Assembly: GCA_030600725.1 (NCBI GenBank)
Contig: JAUVLN010000126.1
Location: 1-6,504 of the forward strand
Source: Thermoplasmatota archaeon
GTDB taxonomy: Archaea > Thermoplasmatota > Penumbrarchaeia > Penumbrarchaeales > Penumbrarchaeaceae
DNA: 6,504 nucleotides
Reading direction: 5' to 3'
The position numbers and the translations under genes are program-made. Below the pieces are notes generated by a model. It had not been told where the DNA came from. It did no database searches and worked only from the letters and a program-made list of their open reading frames with translations. Of this stretch, positions 1 through 5,931 are shown one piece after another (the stretch's first letter is position 1; every line of letters begins with the position of its first letter).

Positions 1-196
1 GATATCGGTGGAGAAACACGGGTCCGGCAACGTCGTACTGGTGTCCCATCATGATTGTGCAGGCAACCCCGTTTCAAAGGAGGAGCACATGGAACAGCTG
101 TCGAGGTCTTTGGACCTCCTTCGATCATGGAAACTGAACGCCACGCTTTTTGGCGTATGGGTAGGGGATGATTGGAAGGTCGTCCGGATATCGTAG
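1..196 (+). CDS. beta-carbonic-anhydrase-like small protein, C-terminal part (5' truncated)
   Basis: The reading frame is open from base 2 to the TAG at 194-196, giving 64 visible residues; the start lies outside the window. The fragment carries V-S-H-H-D-C-A-G-N-P, matching the H-x-x-C zinc-ligand pair (fragment His16, Cys19) of beta-class carbonic anhydrases. A helix rich in E, R and L follows, then a strand ending G-V-W-V-G-D-D-W. From memory, small archaeal proteins of about 120 residues have this C-terminal half, with an N-terminal C-M-D-G-R-V-Q-type motif supplying the other zinc ligand; that half cannot be seen here. Members are much shorter than true carbonic anhydrases, so carbonate chemistry is not assured and a zinc-bound small-molecule role is as likely. 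An in-frame GTG at 8 is probably internal, because the sequence before it (I-S-V-E-K-H-G) already fits the family. It ends 68 bases before the ferritin-like gene. Confidence 0.75.
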   Translation, partial: ISVEKHGSGNVVLVSHHDCAGNPVSKEEHMEQLSRSLDLLRSWKLNATLFGVWVGDDWKVVRIS

Positions 197-200
197 GTTC

Positions 201-231
201 TGATCTCGGGAGAGATATTATTTAGAGATCA
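201..231 (+). promoter_or_regulatory. candidate promoter with 7-bp inverted repeat before the ferritin-like gene
   Basis: An AT-rich core GATATTATTTA (214-224) resembles an archaeal TATA box. It sits between perfect 7-base arms TGATCTC (201-207) and GAGATCA (225-231). A start site about 25 bases downstream of the core would fall near 245, leaving a short leader that includes GGAG at 252-255, nine bases before the ATG at 265. The arms could be an operator around the TATA box, or simply the 3' hairpin of the upstream gene. The assignment rests only on position and sequence. Confidence 0.35.
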
Positions 232-264
232 AGTGCTATCATGGGATGATCGGAGATCGATATC

Positions 265-759
265 ATGGACATTCAAAGCTTCTCTGTGCAGGAACTGCTG
301 ACGGCCGGATACAGGGCGGAGATAGAGAGCGAGAGGATCTACAACGACCTCGCCCAGATGGTCAAGAACAACTACATGAAGTACAGACTCGAGTTCCTGG
401 CGAAGGAGGAGAGGATGCATCAGGCGTTCATCAAGGAGCTGTACGCAAGGGAGTTCCCCGAAAAGGAGATAGATATCAAGATGGATACGCCCGTGCCACT
501 TCCGGAGATAGAGATCGGAAAGGGTGACATCCTCATCAGCGAGATATTCGGCCAGGTGATGGTTGTGGAGAAGGCGGCATCGGATTTCTACATGGCCCTG
601 GCTGAGATGTTCGAGCACGACTCGGCTCTGAATACCAAGCTGAGGTACCTCTCCAACATGGAGATGGGACACTACAAATTGATCGAGGCGGAGAGGGATT
701 ACCTTCGAAATGACGAGGATTACGACGTCTCATGGTCGATGATGCACGCGGGCCCATGA
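265..759 (+). CDS. ferritin-like / rubrerythrin-type diiron protein
   Basis: This 164-residue protein has the four-helix diiron pattern of the ferritin-like superfamily. Each half holds a carboxylate seven residues before an aromatic, then an E-x-x-H. The first half has Glu19 (before Tyr26) and Glu49-x-x-His52; the second has Glu102 (before Tyr109) and Glu133-x-x-His136. All six expected metal ligands are present, so a functional di-iron (or Mn/Fe) site is likely. The linker at about 63-90 is rich in proline and charge, and no C-terminal rubredoxin C-x-x-C domain is present, so it resembles the rubrerythrin core alone. Such proteins usually reduce peroxide or handle iron in the cytoplasm; the substrate here is inferred. 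The ATG at 265 has GGAG nine bases upstream, and the protein begins right at helix 1. The cupin gene follows 48 bases later and is probably cotranscribed. The C-terminal tail (D-Y-D-V-S-W-S-M-M-H) is unremarkable. Confidence 0.85.
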   Translation: MDIQSFSVQELLTAGYRAEIESERIYNDLAQMVKNNYMKYRLEFLAKEERMHQAFIKELYAREFPEKEIDIKMDTPVPLPEIEIGKGDILISEIFGQVMVVEKAASDFYMALAEMFEHDSALNTKLRYLSNMEMGHYKLIEAERDYLRNDEDYDVSWSMMHAGP

Positions 760-797
760 TGGCAAACCAGATATCGTCGGATGTTCATCGCCGTTTC

Positions 798-803
798 AGG
801 TGA
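798..803 (+). promoter_or_regulatory. Shine-Dalgarno site deciding the cupin start
   Basis: AGGTGA ends four bases before the ATG at 808 and matches the archaeal anti-Shine-Dalgarno sequence. The ATG at 781 in the same frame has no comparable motif before it. This favours 808 as the start. Confidence 0.55.
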
Positions 804-807
804 ACTG

Positions 808-1149
808 ATGGACGATAAGGGACACATGCGGGTGATCGATACGGGAGATATTGAGAAGAACACGCCCGAGAAATGGATCAATTTCACACTTTCCGAGGTG
901 AACGATTCACTTGTTAGGATGGGCATATTCGAGGGTCAGTTCCACTGGCATCACCATGATCTGGAGGATGAGTTCTTCTTCGTGCTGAGCGGAAAGCTCC
1001 TGCTGGACCTGGAGGGGGACACCATAGAGCTCCTACCCCATCAGGGTTTCACGGTGCCCAGGCGCGTGGAGCACAGGACCAGGGCGGAGGAGAGGACCGT
1101 CGTGCTGATGGTCGAGGGGAACACGGTCAAACCTCGAGGGGATCTATAA
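808..1149 (+). CDS. single-domain cupin protein
   Basis: The 113-residue protein is a small cupin_2-type beta barrel. Motif 1 is G43-Q-F-H-W-H48-H-H50-D-L-E-D-E55, giving the classical H-x-H-x4-E metal ligands, followed by F-V-L-S-G62. Motif 2 is P84-R-R-V-E-H89, supplying the fourth ligand. A metal-binding barrel is therefore well supported, but the reaction is not: such proteins include isomerases, dioxygenases and ligand sensors. The start at 808 is chosen for the AGGTGA site just upstream. The ATG at 781 would add nine residues (M-F-I-A-V-S-G-E-L) without a ribosome site, and the ATG at 826 begins where many relatives begin (M-R-V-I-D) but has a poorly placed purine stretch. It lies 48 bases after the diiron gene, suggesting an operon, and its TAA is 7 bases from the stop of the convergent gene. 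Both operon members are small metal proteins, which hints at a shared redox or stress role (inference). Confidence 0.85.
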   Translation: MDDKGHMRVIDTGDIEKNTPEKWINFTLSEVNDSLVRMGIFEGQFHWHHHDLEDEFFFVLSGKLLLDLEGDTIELLPHQGFTVPRRVEHRTRAEERTVVLMVEGNTVKPRGDL

Positions 1150-1156
1150 GTCAGGT

Positions 1157-1966
1157 CTATCTCCTTCTCTTCAATAATATCATGGAGATCACCGCGATCG
1201 AGATCAACACGAGGGCGATCCCCGGAAACGGGGTTTCCTCTATCTCGTTCATCTCACCGAAATAGATGGTCTCCCTGTTGCTCTCCTCGTCACCGGATAT
1301 GGCCCTCACCTCAATGGAGTAGGTCAGATCGCCTGTCGAGGCCCCCTCGGGCAGGTTGACGGTCATATGGAAGGTCTCGGTGGCCCCCTTGGCGATGTCC
1401 TGGGCCTCGGGATCCACGGATATATTGAAAACAGAGGCGTCCAGGACCTTCAATGATACATCGTTGAAATAGCCGCCGTAAGCCGTTACTTCCAGGGGTA
1501 TGGTCCTGGTCTCACCCTTGGCGATCAGTCCGATATTGGAAAGCCCCACGGTGATGACAAGCTCCCTGTCCTGTATGCCCGGGTTGCTGTTGCAGTCGTA
1601 AGGGTCGGTACCCGCTTCCAGTTCCTCCCCATCGATGTACCCGTCCCCGTCGGAGTCCATCATACCATTATGGGGGTCCAGAGGGTCCATGTTGTTCTGG
1701 ACCTCGTTGCCATCGGACAGGCCGTCATCATCGGTATCCATATCACGGGGGTCGGTTCCCTCATCGTACTCCTGCTTATTGGTCAATCCGTCCCCGTCCG
1801 GGTCCTCATTGGCATCATTTTGATTGCCCGGGTCCAATCCATGTTCATACTCCCAGTTGTCGTCCATTCCGTCCGCATCAGCGTCATCAATGGCCGATGC
1901 AGATGGGATGGCCAGTATCATCACAACTGCCGTGATAAGCATAATGATCGTTGATCTCATGTACAT
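1157..1966 (-). CDS. secreted surface protein with thrombospondin type-3-like calcium repeats and C-terminal anchor
   Basis: The 269-residue protein has a signal peptide (basic R4, hydrophobic 5-20, P-S-A-S-A cleavage site after Ala25). Residues 28-124 contain four Asp-rich loops: D28-A-D-A-D-G, D55-P-D-G-D-G, D77-T-D-D-D-G and D104-S-D-G-D-G. The middle two are followed by E-x3-G/N-x-D-P spacers typical of thrombospondin type-3/dockerin-like calcium repeats. Residues 133-243 look like one beta-sandwich (alternating V/I/L strands, K-G-E-T-R-T and K-G-A-T-E-T turns), as in NEW3/CARDB-type surface domains. The end is T-P-F-P-G, a hydrophobic helix (about 249-265), then K-R-R-R: either a plain membrane anchor or an archaeosortase-type sorting signal. 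Translation can start at 1966 (AGGAG four bases upstream) or at the second ATG at 1960 (ten bases). It should lie outside the membrane, rigidified by calcium; the partner is unknown. It is convergent to the cupin gene and divergent from 2027. Confidence 0.82.
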   Translation of the reverse strand: MYMRSTIIMLITAVVMILAIPSASAIDDADADGMDDNWEYEHGLDPGNQNDANEDPDGDGLTNKQEYDEGTDPRDMDTDDDGLSDGNEVQNNMDPLDPHNGMMDSDGDGYIDGEELEAGTDPYDCNSNPGIQDRELVITVGLSNIGLIAKGETRTIPLEVTAYGGYFNDVSLKVLDASVFNISVDPEAQDIAKGATETFHMTVNLPEGASTGDLTYSIEVRAISGDEESNRETIYFGEMNEIEETPFPGIALVLISIAVISMILLKRRR

Positions 1967-1998
1967 CCTTCTCCTGCCATATGCAATAGCCTTATCCT

Positions 1999-2024
1999 AT
2001 GATATAATGATTTTCAGTGAGGTG
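1999..2024. promoter_or_regulatory. AT-rich divergent promoter region with TATA-like box
   Basis: ATGATATAATGAT (1999-2011) is TATA-like on both strands. For the minus-strand surface protein it would place the start site near 1979, giving a leader of about a dozen bases that contains AGGAG (1971-1975). For the plus-strand gene the distance from box to ATG at 2027 is only about 22 bases, so that transcript would be leaderless or nearly so. GAGGTG (2019-2024) also precedes that ATG but ends only two bases before it, unusually close for a ribosome site. Confidence 0.4.
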
Positions 2025-2026
2025 CC

Positions 2027-2350
2027 ATGTTTGGACTGCTTTTCATTGGATTCTCACTTGAACATACTGAGATCACGATCTCCGAGGGAAAAGGGATGAT
2101 TATTGACCTCTCGGTAAAGCAAACCAGAGGAGGTGGAAGAACAAACCACGTGCTCATAAAATTCGATGGTGATGCGGGGGACTCCAATGATATTGATAGC
2201 CTGTTGGTCCCATATAATACACATCAGACAGCAGGATCATTTCTTAATTCATACTGGGTGATATCTGTTTGTATCACACCCGCCTTTATCAGTGTGGTGA
2301 TCCTGATCATCCTAATGATAAGGAGAACGAAGAAATCTAATAAGAAATAA
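2027..2350 (+). CDS. small predicted membrane protein, unrecognised
   Basis: I do not recognise this 107-residue protein. It has a short hydrophobic N-terminus (M-F-G-L-L-F-I-G-F), a polar middle with beta-like stretches (T-E-I-T-I-S-E-G-K-G-M-I-I-D-L-S-V), a strong transmembrane segment at about 78-97 (V-I-S-V-C-I-T-P-A-F-I-S-V-V-I-L-I-I-L-M) and a basic tail R-R-T-K-K-S-N-K-K. That layout fits an outside domain, one helix and a positive cytoplasmic end (type I topology). The only in-frame start is the ATG at 2027, because a stop codon lies at 2018-2020. The ribosome motif GAGGTG is very close to it, but a TATA-like box 22 bases upstream would allow a leaderless transcript. GC content is lower than in neighbouring genes, so it could be recently acquired, fast evolving or the trimmed end of a longer surface protein. 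The sensible topology argues for a real gene, but a chance frame is not excluded. Confidence 0.5.
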   Translation: MFGLLFIGFSLEHTEITISEGKGMIIDLSVKQTRGGGRTNHVLIKFDGDAGDSNDIDSLLVPYNTHQTAGSFLNSYWVISVCITPAFISVVILIILMIRRTKKSNKK

Positions 2351-2383
2351 TATTGGACTATTGACGCTTTCCGTTTCTTAAGC

Positions 2384-2432
2384 TAATAGGCAAAGTTTGA
2401 TATGCTCTCACGACAGTGAATGGATGGATTTG
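2384..2432. repeat. dispersed repeat block A, copy 1 (TATA-like core)
   Basis: This block aligns with 6267-6314 at about 36 of 48 positions with one single-base gap. The best-conserved parts are the ends: TAGGCAAA-TTTGATATG on the left and GAATG-two bases-TGGATTTG on the right. The left part looks like a transcription-factor-B element plus a degenerate TATA box (GCAAA then TTTGATATG). Mismatches show no preference for any codon position and there is a one-base gap, so the block is probably not coding. It lies downstream of the 2027-2350 gene; copy 2 lies downstream of the zinc-ribbon gene. Confidence 0.55.
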
Positions 2433-2442
2433 TGTTGACAAC

Positions 2443-2468
2443 ATGAACGGCCCTGCGAACATTTCCGG
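2443..2468. repeat. dispersed repeat block B, copy 1
   Basis: These 26 bases match 6479-6504 at 25 positions; the single difference is C2460 versus A6496. Because the second copy is cut by the window end, the true repeat is probably longer. On the plus strand it begins a possible 41-residue frame (ATG 2443 to TAA 2566-2568; M-N-G-P-A-N-I-S-G versus M-N-G-P-A-K-I-S-G). On the minus strand it is open in several frames. Neither reading has a convincing ribosome site. Confidence 0.65.
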
Positions 2469-2618
2469 ATCTGGTGGGGGTAGGAATGAAAAGATCGTCT
2501 TTTCAAAAACTGCATATGGATCGCCCCTAAACCAAGCTGTTCAACCAATGCACCATAACAATTATTAATCCAGACCCAGCTTGTTTGTGTTACTGGCCTG
2601 AATATTTCAATGCATTTC

Positions 2619-2624
2619 GGAGGT
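2619..2624 (+). promoter_or_regulatory. strong Shine-Dalgarno site for the protease gene
   Basis: GGAGGT ends eight bases before the ATG at 2633 and is a near-perfect match to the archaeal anti-Shine-Dalgarno sequence. It fixes the protease start there rather than at the in-frame TTG/ATG-like codons from 2585 onward, and the resulting protein opens with a normal signal peptide. Confidence 0.8.
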
Positions 2625-2632
2625 ACCATCTT

Positions 2633-5600
2633 ATGAGAAGGAGAGTGGTTCGTTCATGTTCTTTCGCATTCATGTTCGCCTCTATCCTCCTCCTGCCCCT
2701 ACTGGGTGCGGTTTCAGGCTCCGATGCCGTCCATCAACCAACCTGGGATGATATCCCCGTCTCCTATGATCTGCGGGATGTAGATGGGAACAGCTACATG
2801 ACCGCTATCCGCGCTCAGGAGGGAGGAACCTGCTGGGCCCACGCCGCCATGGCATCGATGGAGTCAAATCTGTTAATGACAGGGAACTGGTCATCCGGGG
2901 GAGACAACGGGGAGCCGAACCTGGCGGAATATCACCTGGACTGGTGGAACGGCTTCAACAATTTCTCCAACCTTGACAGGGACCCCCCGGAGGGTGGAGA
3001 TCTCTGGGTCCATTACGGTGGGGATTTCCTGATGACTGCAGCATACCTATCGAGGGGAGATGGCGCGGTGAGGGATATTGACAGCCCCTCCAAGAAGGAT
3101 CCCTCCAGTTTGAGATCCCCGACATATCACTATTACCGCCCCCGCCAGATCGAATGGTACACCATCGGAGAGAACCTTGAGAATATAGATACGATCAAGG
3201 GGGCCATAATGGACCATGGCGCTATCGGGACCTGCATGTATGCCTCGGGAGCGTTCATGGAACAGACCAATTTCACATTCTATCAGCCGCCAACCGATAA
3301 CAACCTGCCCAATCACGCGATCGCCATAATCGGCTGGGATGATAACAAGATAACACAGGCTCCCATGGATGGCGCCTGGCTTTGCAAGAACAGCTGGGGT
3401 TCGGATACACTGCTTGATGGGTACTTCTGGATATCATATCATGATAAGTGGGCGTGCAGGGACCCCTACATGGGAACAGTTTCCTTCCAGGACGTGGAGT
3501 TCAGCGGTTTCGACAGGGCCTACTTTCACGATTACCATGGATGGAGGGAGACGTTTGAGGTGTCGGATGAGGGTTTCAACCGCTTCGTTGCCCGGAGGGA
3601 TGAGCCACTGGAGTCCGTCAGCTTCTTCACGACAGAGGATGATGTCGATGTGACGATGAAGGTCTTCGACTCCTTTGAGGATGGGAGATTGACAGGTGAG
3701 CTGTCGGTCGTCTCCACGCATGAGGATCATATGGGCTTGCACACACTGGACCTCCCGGAGATCGTCGATCTTGAGGAGGGCGATGATTTCTACATATACC
3801 AGAGCGTATCCAATGGGGGTCTCGCAGTGGATAAGACCTCTCAGGTGCCGCTCCTCCTCGGTGGAACGAGATCGGACCCCTGGGTGGTATCGAGATCGGA
3901 TGCCGACCAGAGCTTCTATCATGAGGATGGGATCTGGAAGGACCTGTACGAGTGGAACGAGACATCCAACCTCTGCATGAAAGGTCTAGTTAGTATCATG
4001 CATATCACTGATCCCGATCCCGATGCCCTGCTTGGATACAATGGGACGATCGCGGGCTGGGCCACCAACTCTGTTTACAGGGTAGAGGTCAGCATTGATG
4101 GAGGCCCCTTCGAACTTGCCGATGGAAGGGCAGAGTGGGAATATCGGATAGGGACCGATATCACGGGATACGGCCCCCACACAGCTAAGGTCAGGGTCTT
4201 TTACGGAAGGCTGCAAATGGATCGGGAGATATCCTTCTTCCTGGATGATGAGCCCCCAAGTCTGGAAGTAACGGCAATGGGTCTTCCGGGTGATGATGGT
4301 TGGTTCCTGGGTGACATCACGATTAACATCTCCGCCACGGATGATATCGCCGGTGTGAGGGGGATCTTTTACGAATTGGATGGAAATGTATCGACGACCT
4401 ATCAGGACGACATAACGATCACGGGAGATGGGAACCATCAGGTCAGATACCGAAGTGTGGACCGGGTGGGGAACATCGGGGAGAAGGAGGAGATGGAGCT
4501 CTTCATTGATACCGTTGCCCCTGTAACCTCACATGAACTGGTCGGAGGAGAGGGAAAAGAGAATTGGTATGACACGGGGGTGATCCTCACCCTGTCGGCT
4601 GTGGATGAGACGAGCGGTGTACGAACCATCCAGTACAGGGTCAATGGTGAGACCTGGCAGGATTATCCCCACTCCGTCAACTTCGATATCTCCGGCCTTT
4701 ACACGGTGGAATACAGGTCCGGAGATATCGCTGGCAATGTGGAAACCGAAAGGGAGATCTCATTTTCCATCGATACCATGGCGCCGATCACAATGTTAAC
4801 CATCACAGGGGAGGAGGGGCGAAAAGGATGGTATACGTCCAATGTCACGATCGATCTCTCGGCAGATGATGGACACTCCGGTATCGACGAGATCAGATAT
4901 CGTTTCTTCGAGAACAGGTGGGAGATATACTCCGGAGAGATTGAGCTGTCCGGGGAGGGAGAGTTCATCCTGGGTTACTATTCAAGGGATATCTGTGGTA
5001 ATGATGAAGAACAGAGGATTGCGGTCTTTGCAATGGACCATACTCCCCCGGACACCAATCTACTTGTCGAGGGGAAGGAAGGGATGGAGGGATGGTTCGT
5101 TGATTCGGTCATATTTACGCTGAAAGGATCCGATGCGACAAGTGGCTACTACCACAGTGTCTTCAGGTTGGATGGTGGCTCCTGGCATGAATATGAAGGG
5201 GTTTTCGAGGTGAGGGTGAATGGATACCATCTCCTGGAGTATCGGTCGCAGGACAGGGCGGGAAACTGGGAAATGATAAATAAAAGGGAGTTCAAGATAG
5301 ATGTGTCACCCCCGGTCGTGATACTGGATTCGCCCGCCAACGGTTCCACCTTGAAGGATGTGAATGTCACGATAACATGGACCGCACACGATGGTGGGAG
5401 CGGCATCTCACATGTCACATTCTCCATGGATGGCGGGGAGGAGCTCATCCTGTCCGCGGATGCGAGGACCCATTCGATCATGGGCCTTGAGGAGGGGGAC
5501 CACTCGTTCTCCATCGCCATAATTGATCTCGCTGGAATGAAGACCACGATCGAAGTGGCCTTCAGGATCAATTTGACCATAGCGCCGGCCATCATTCCTT

Positions 5601-5845
5601 CTCCAGACCCGGGCGGGATAGAAGAAAAAGATACAGGTCCATTGTATCTTCTCTCCATAATTCCAATCCTCCTGATCATGGGAGTGATCTCCATGGCGAT
5701 ATTCATGAAGAGAAAAAAAGGGTACATTGCGGTAGAACCCGCTCATGACGATACATCCGTTCTCGGAGGAAACGAACAAAATGTGATCGAGGGGCAGGAT
5801 CCTGATTTCCCTGAAGAAAACGAAGCCCGAGATCCATCACCATGA
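2633..5845 (+). CDS. secreted, membrane-anchored papain-like (C1) cysteine protease with lectin-like domain and tandem beta repeats
   Basis: The 1070-residue protein starts with a signal peptide (M-R-R-R-V-V-R, hydrophobic 10-27). The C1-family catalytic domain (about 40-285) shows S-Y-D-L-R-D near the mature start, the oxyanion Gln62, catalytic Cys67 in G-G-T-C-W-A-H-A, His228 in P-N-H-A-I-A-I-I-G-W and Asn253 in C-K-N-S-W-G. All active-site residues are present. Gln and Cys are five apart, not six as in papain, perhaps a subfamily trait. A lectin-like domain of the kind found with C1 peptidases follows (about 286-453), then an Ig-like domain (about 459-537), four 88-residue OmpL47-type beta repeats (541-892), another Ig-like domain (893-980), a proline-rich linker, a transmembrane helix (about 1004-1025), the stop-transfer K-R-K-K and an acidic cytoplasmic tail of about 42 residues. 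The repeats probably form a stalk that holds the enzyme away from the membrane to digest extracellular protein (inference). The start at 2633 is set by GGAGGT at 2619-2624; the frame's upstream extension to 2585 adds residues before the signal peptide and is unlikely. No propeptide is obvious. Confidence 0.9.
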   Translation: MRRRVVRSCSFAFMFASILLLPLLGAVSGSDAVHQPTWDDIPVSYDLRDVDGNSYMTAIRAQEGGTCWAHAAMASMESNLLMTGNWSSGGDNGEPNLAEYHLDWWNGFNNFSNLDRDPPEGGDLWVHYGGDFLMTAAYLSRGDGAVRDIDSPSKKDPSSLRSPTYHYYRPRQIEWYTIGENLENIDTIKGAIMDHGAIGTCMYASGAFMEQTNFTFYQPPTDNNLPNHAIAIIGWDDNKITQAPMDGAWLCKNSWGSDTLLDGYFWISYHDKWACRDPYMGTVSFQDVEFSGFDRAYFHDYHGWRETFEVSDEGFNRFVARRDEPLESVSFFTTEDDVDVTMKVFDSFEDGRLTGELSVVSTHEDHMGLHTLDLPEIVDLEEGDDFYIYQSVSNGGLAVDKTSQVPLLLGGTRSDPWVVSRSDADQSFYHEDGIWKDLYEWNETSNLCMKGLVSIMHITDPDPDALLGYNGTIAGWATNSVYRVEVSIDGGPFELADGRAEWEYRIGTDITGYGPHTAKVRVFYGRLQMDREISFFLDDEPPSLEVTAMGLPGDDGWFLGDITINISATDDIAGVRGIFYELDGNVSTTYQDDITITGDGNHQVRYRSVDRVGNIGEKEEMELFIDTVAPVTSHELVGGEGKENWYDTGVILTLSAVDETSGVRTIQYRVNGETWQDYPHSVNFDISGLYTVEYRSGDIAGNVETEREISFSIDTMAPITMLTITGEEGRKGWYTSNVTIDLSADDGHSGIDEIRYRFFENRWEIYSGEIELSGEGEFILGYYSRDICGNDEEQRIAVFAMDHTPPDTNLLVEGKEGMEGWFVDSVIFTLKGSDATSGYYHSVFRLDGGSWHEYEGVFEVRVNGYHLLEYRSQDRAGNWEMINKREFKIDVSPPVVILDSPANGSTLKDVNVTITWTAHDGGSGISHVTFSMDGGEELILSADARTHSIMGLEEGDHSFSIAIIDLAGMKTTIEVAFRINLTIAPAIIPSPDPGGIEEKDTGPLYLLSIIPILLIMGVISMAIFMKRKKGYIAVEPAHDDTSVLGGNEQNVIEGQDPDFPEENEARDPSP
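4253..5308 (+). repeat. four in-frame tandem 264-base (88-residue) repeats in the protease gene
   Basis: Repeats begin at the Pro-Pro/Ala-Pro pairs of residues 541, 629, 717 and 805, and the next domain begins at 893, so each unit is exactly 88 codons with no net insertion or deletion. Shared landmarks are an aromatic Trp (557, 645, 733, 821), a D-x2-S/A-G turn, a Y/F-R core, and an (Y)-x-S-x-D-x-x-G-N motif near the end. The units are diverged in sequence, so the duplication is old and length has been held constant. Confidence 0.8.
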
Positions 5846-5885
5846 AATTCTTACATTTCTGAAACTCACGCTAAAAGGAAAACTT

Positions 5886-5912
5886 CAATATCATTGAAAT
5901 CAATTGATATTG
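5886..5912 (+). promoter_or_regulatory. palindrome overlapping the likely zinc-ribbon gene promoter
   Basis: Perfect 8-base arms CAATATCA (5886-5893) and TGATATTG (5905-5912) flank an 11-base spacer. The spacer itself can pair TTGA with TCAA, leaving a two-base loop and one bulge. The left arm is also the best TATA-like sequence for the next gene, which would place the start site near 5915 with a 17-base leader carrying GGTGAT (5922-5927). A factor bound here would block or recruit the transcription machinery, so it is an operator candidate. A hairpin role at the RNA level, as a terminator of the protease transcript, is the alternative. Confidence 0.4.
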
Positions 5913-5931
5913 GTTCTTGAGGGTGATCAAT

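Noticed and set aside
781..807. Upstream extension of the cupin gene to the ATG at 781.
   Set aside because: No ribosome site lies before 781, while AGGTGA sits four bases before 808; the added residues do not resemble the family's N-terminus.
2443..2568. 41-residue plus-strand frame beginning M-N-G-P-A, whose first residues recur at 6479.
   Set aside because: No ribosome site precedes either ATG, and at 6479 the best promoter would start transcription inside the frame. The shared bases are better described as a repeat until more copies are seen.
2408..2629. 73-residue minus-strand frame, open across most of the gap before the protease gene.
   Set aside because: It overlaps the protease leader, lacks a ribosome site, and comparison with the 6267-6314 repeat shows a one-base gap and no codon-position bias. 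A decayed transposase fragment is possible but I could not recognise one in any minus-strand frame.
2585..2632. Upstream extension of the protease gene.
   Set aside because: It would bury the GGAGGT site inside the gene and put 16 polar or aromatic residues before an otherwise standard signal peptide.
5149..5779. Long minus-strand frames opposite the protease gene.
   Set aside because: They are shadows of a strongly supported gene with intact catalytic and repeat motifs on the plus strand.
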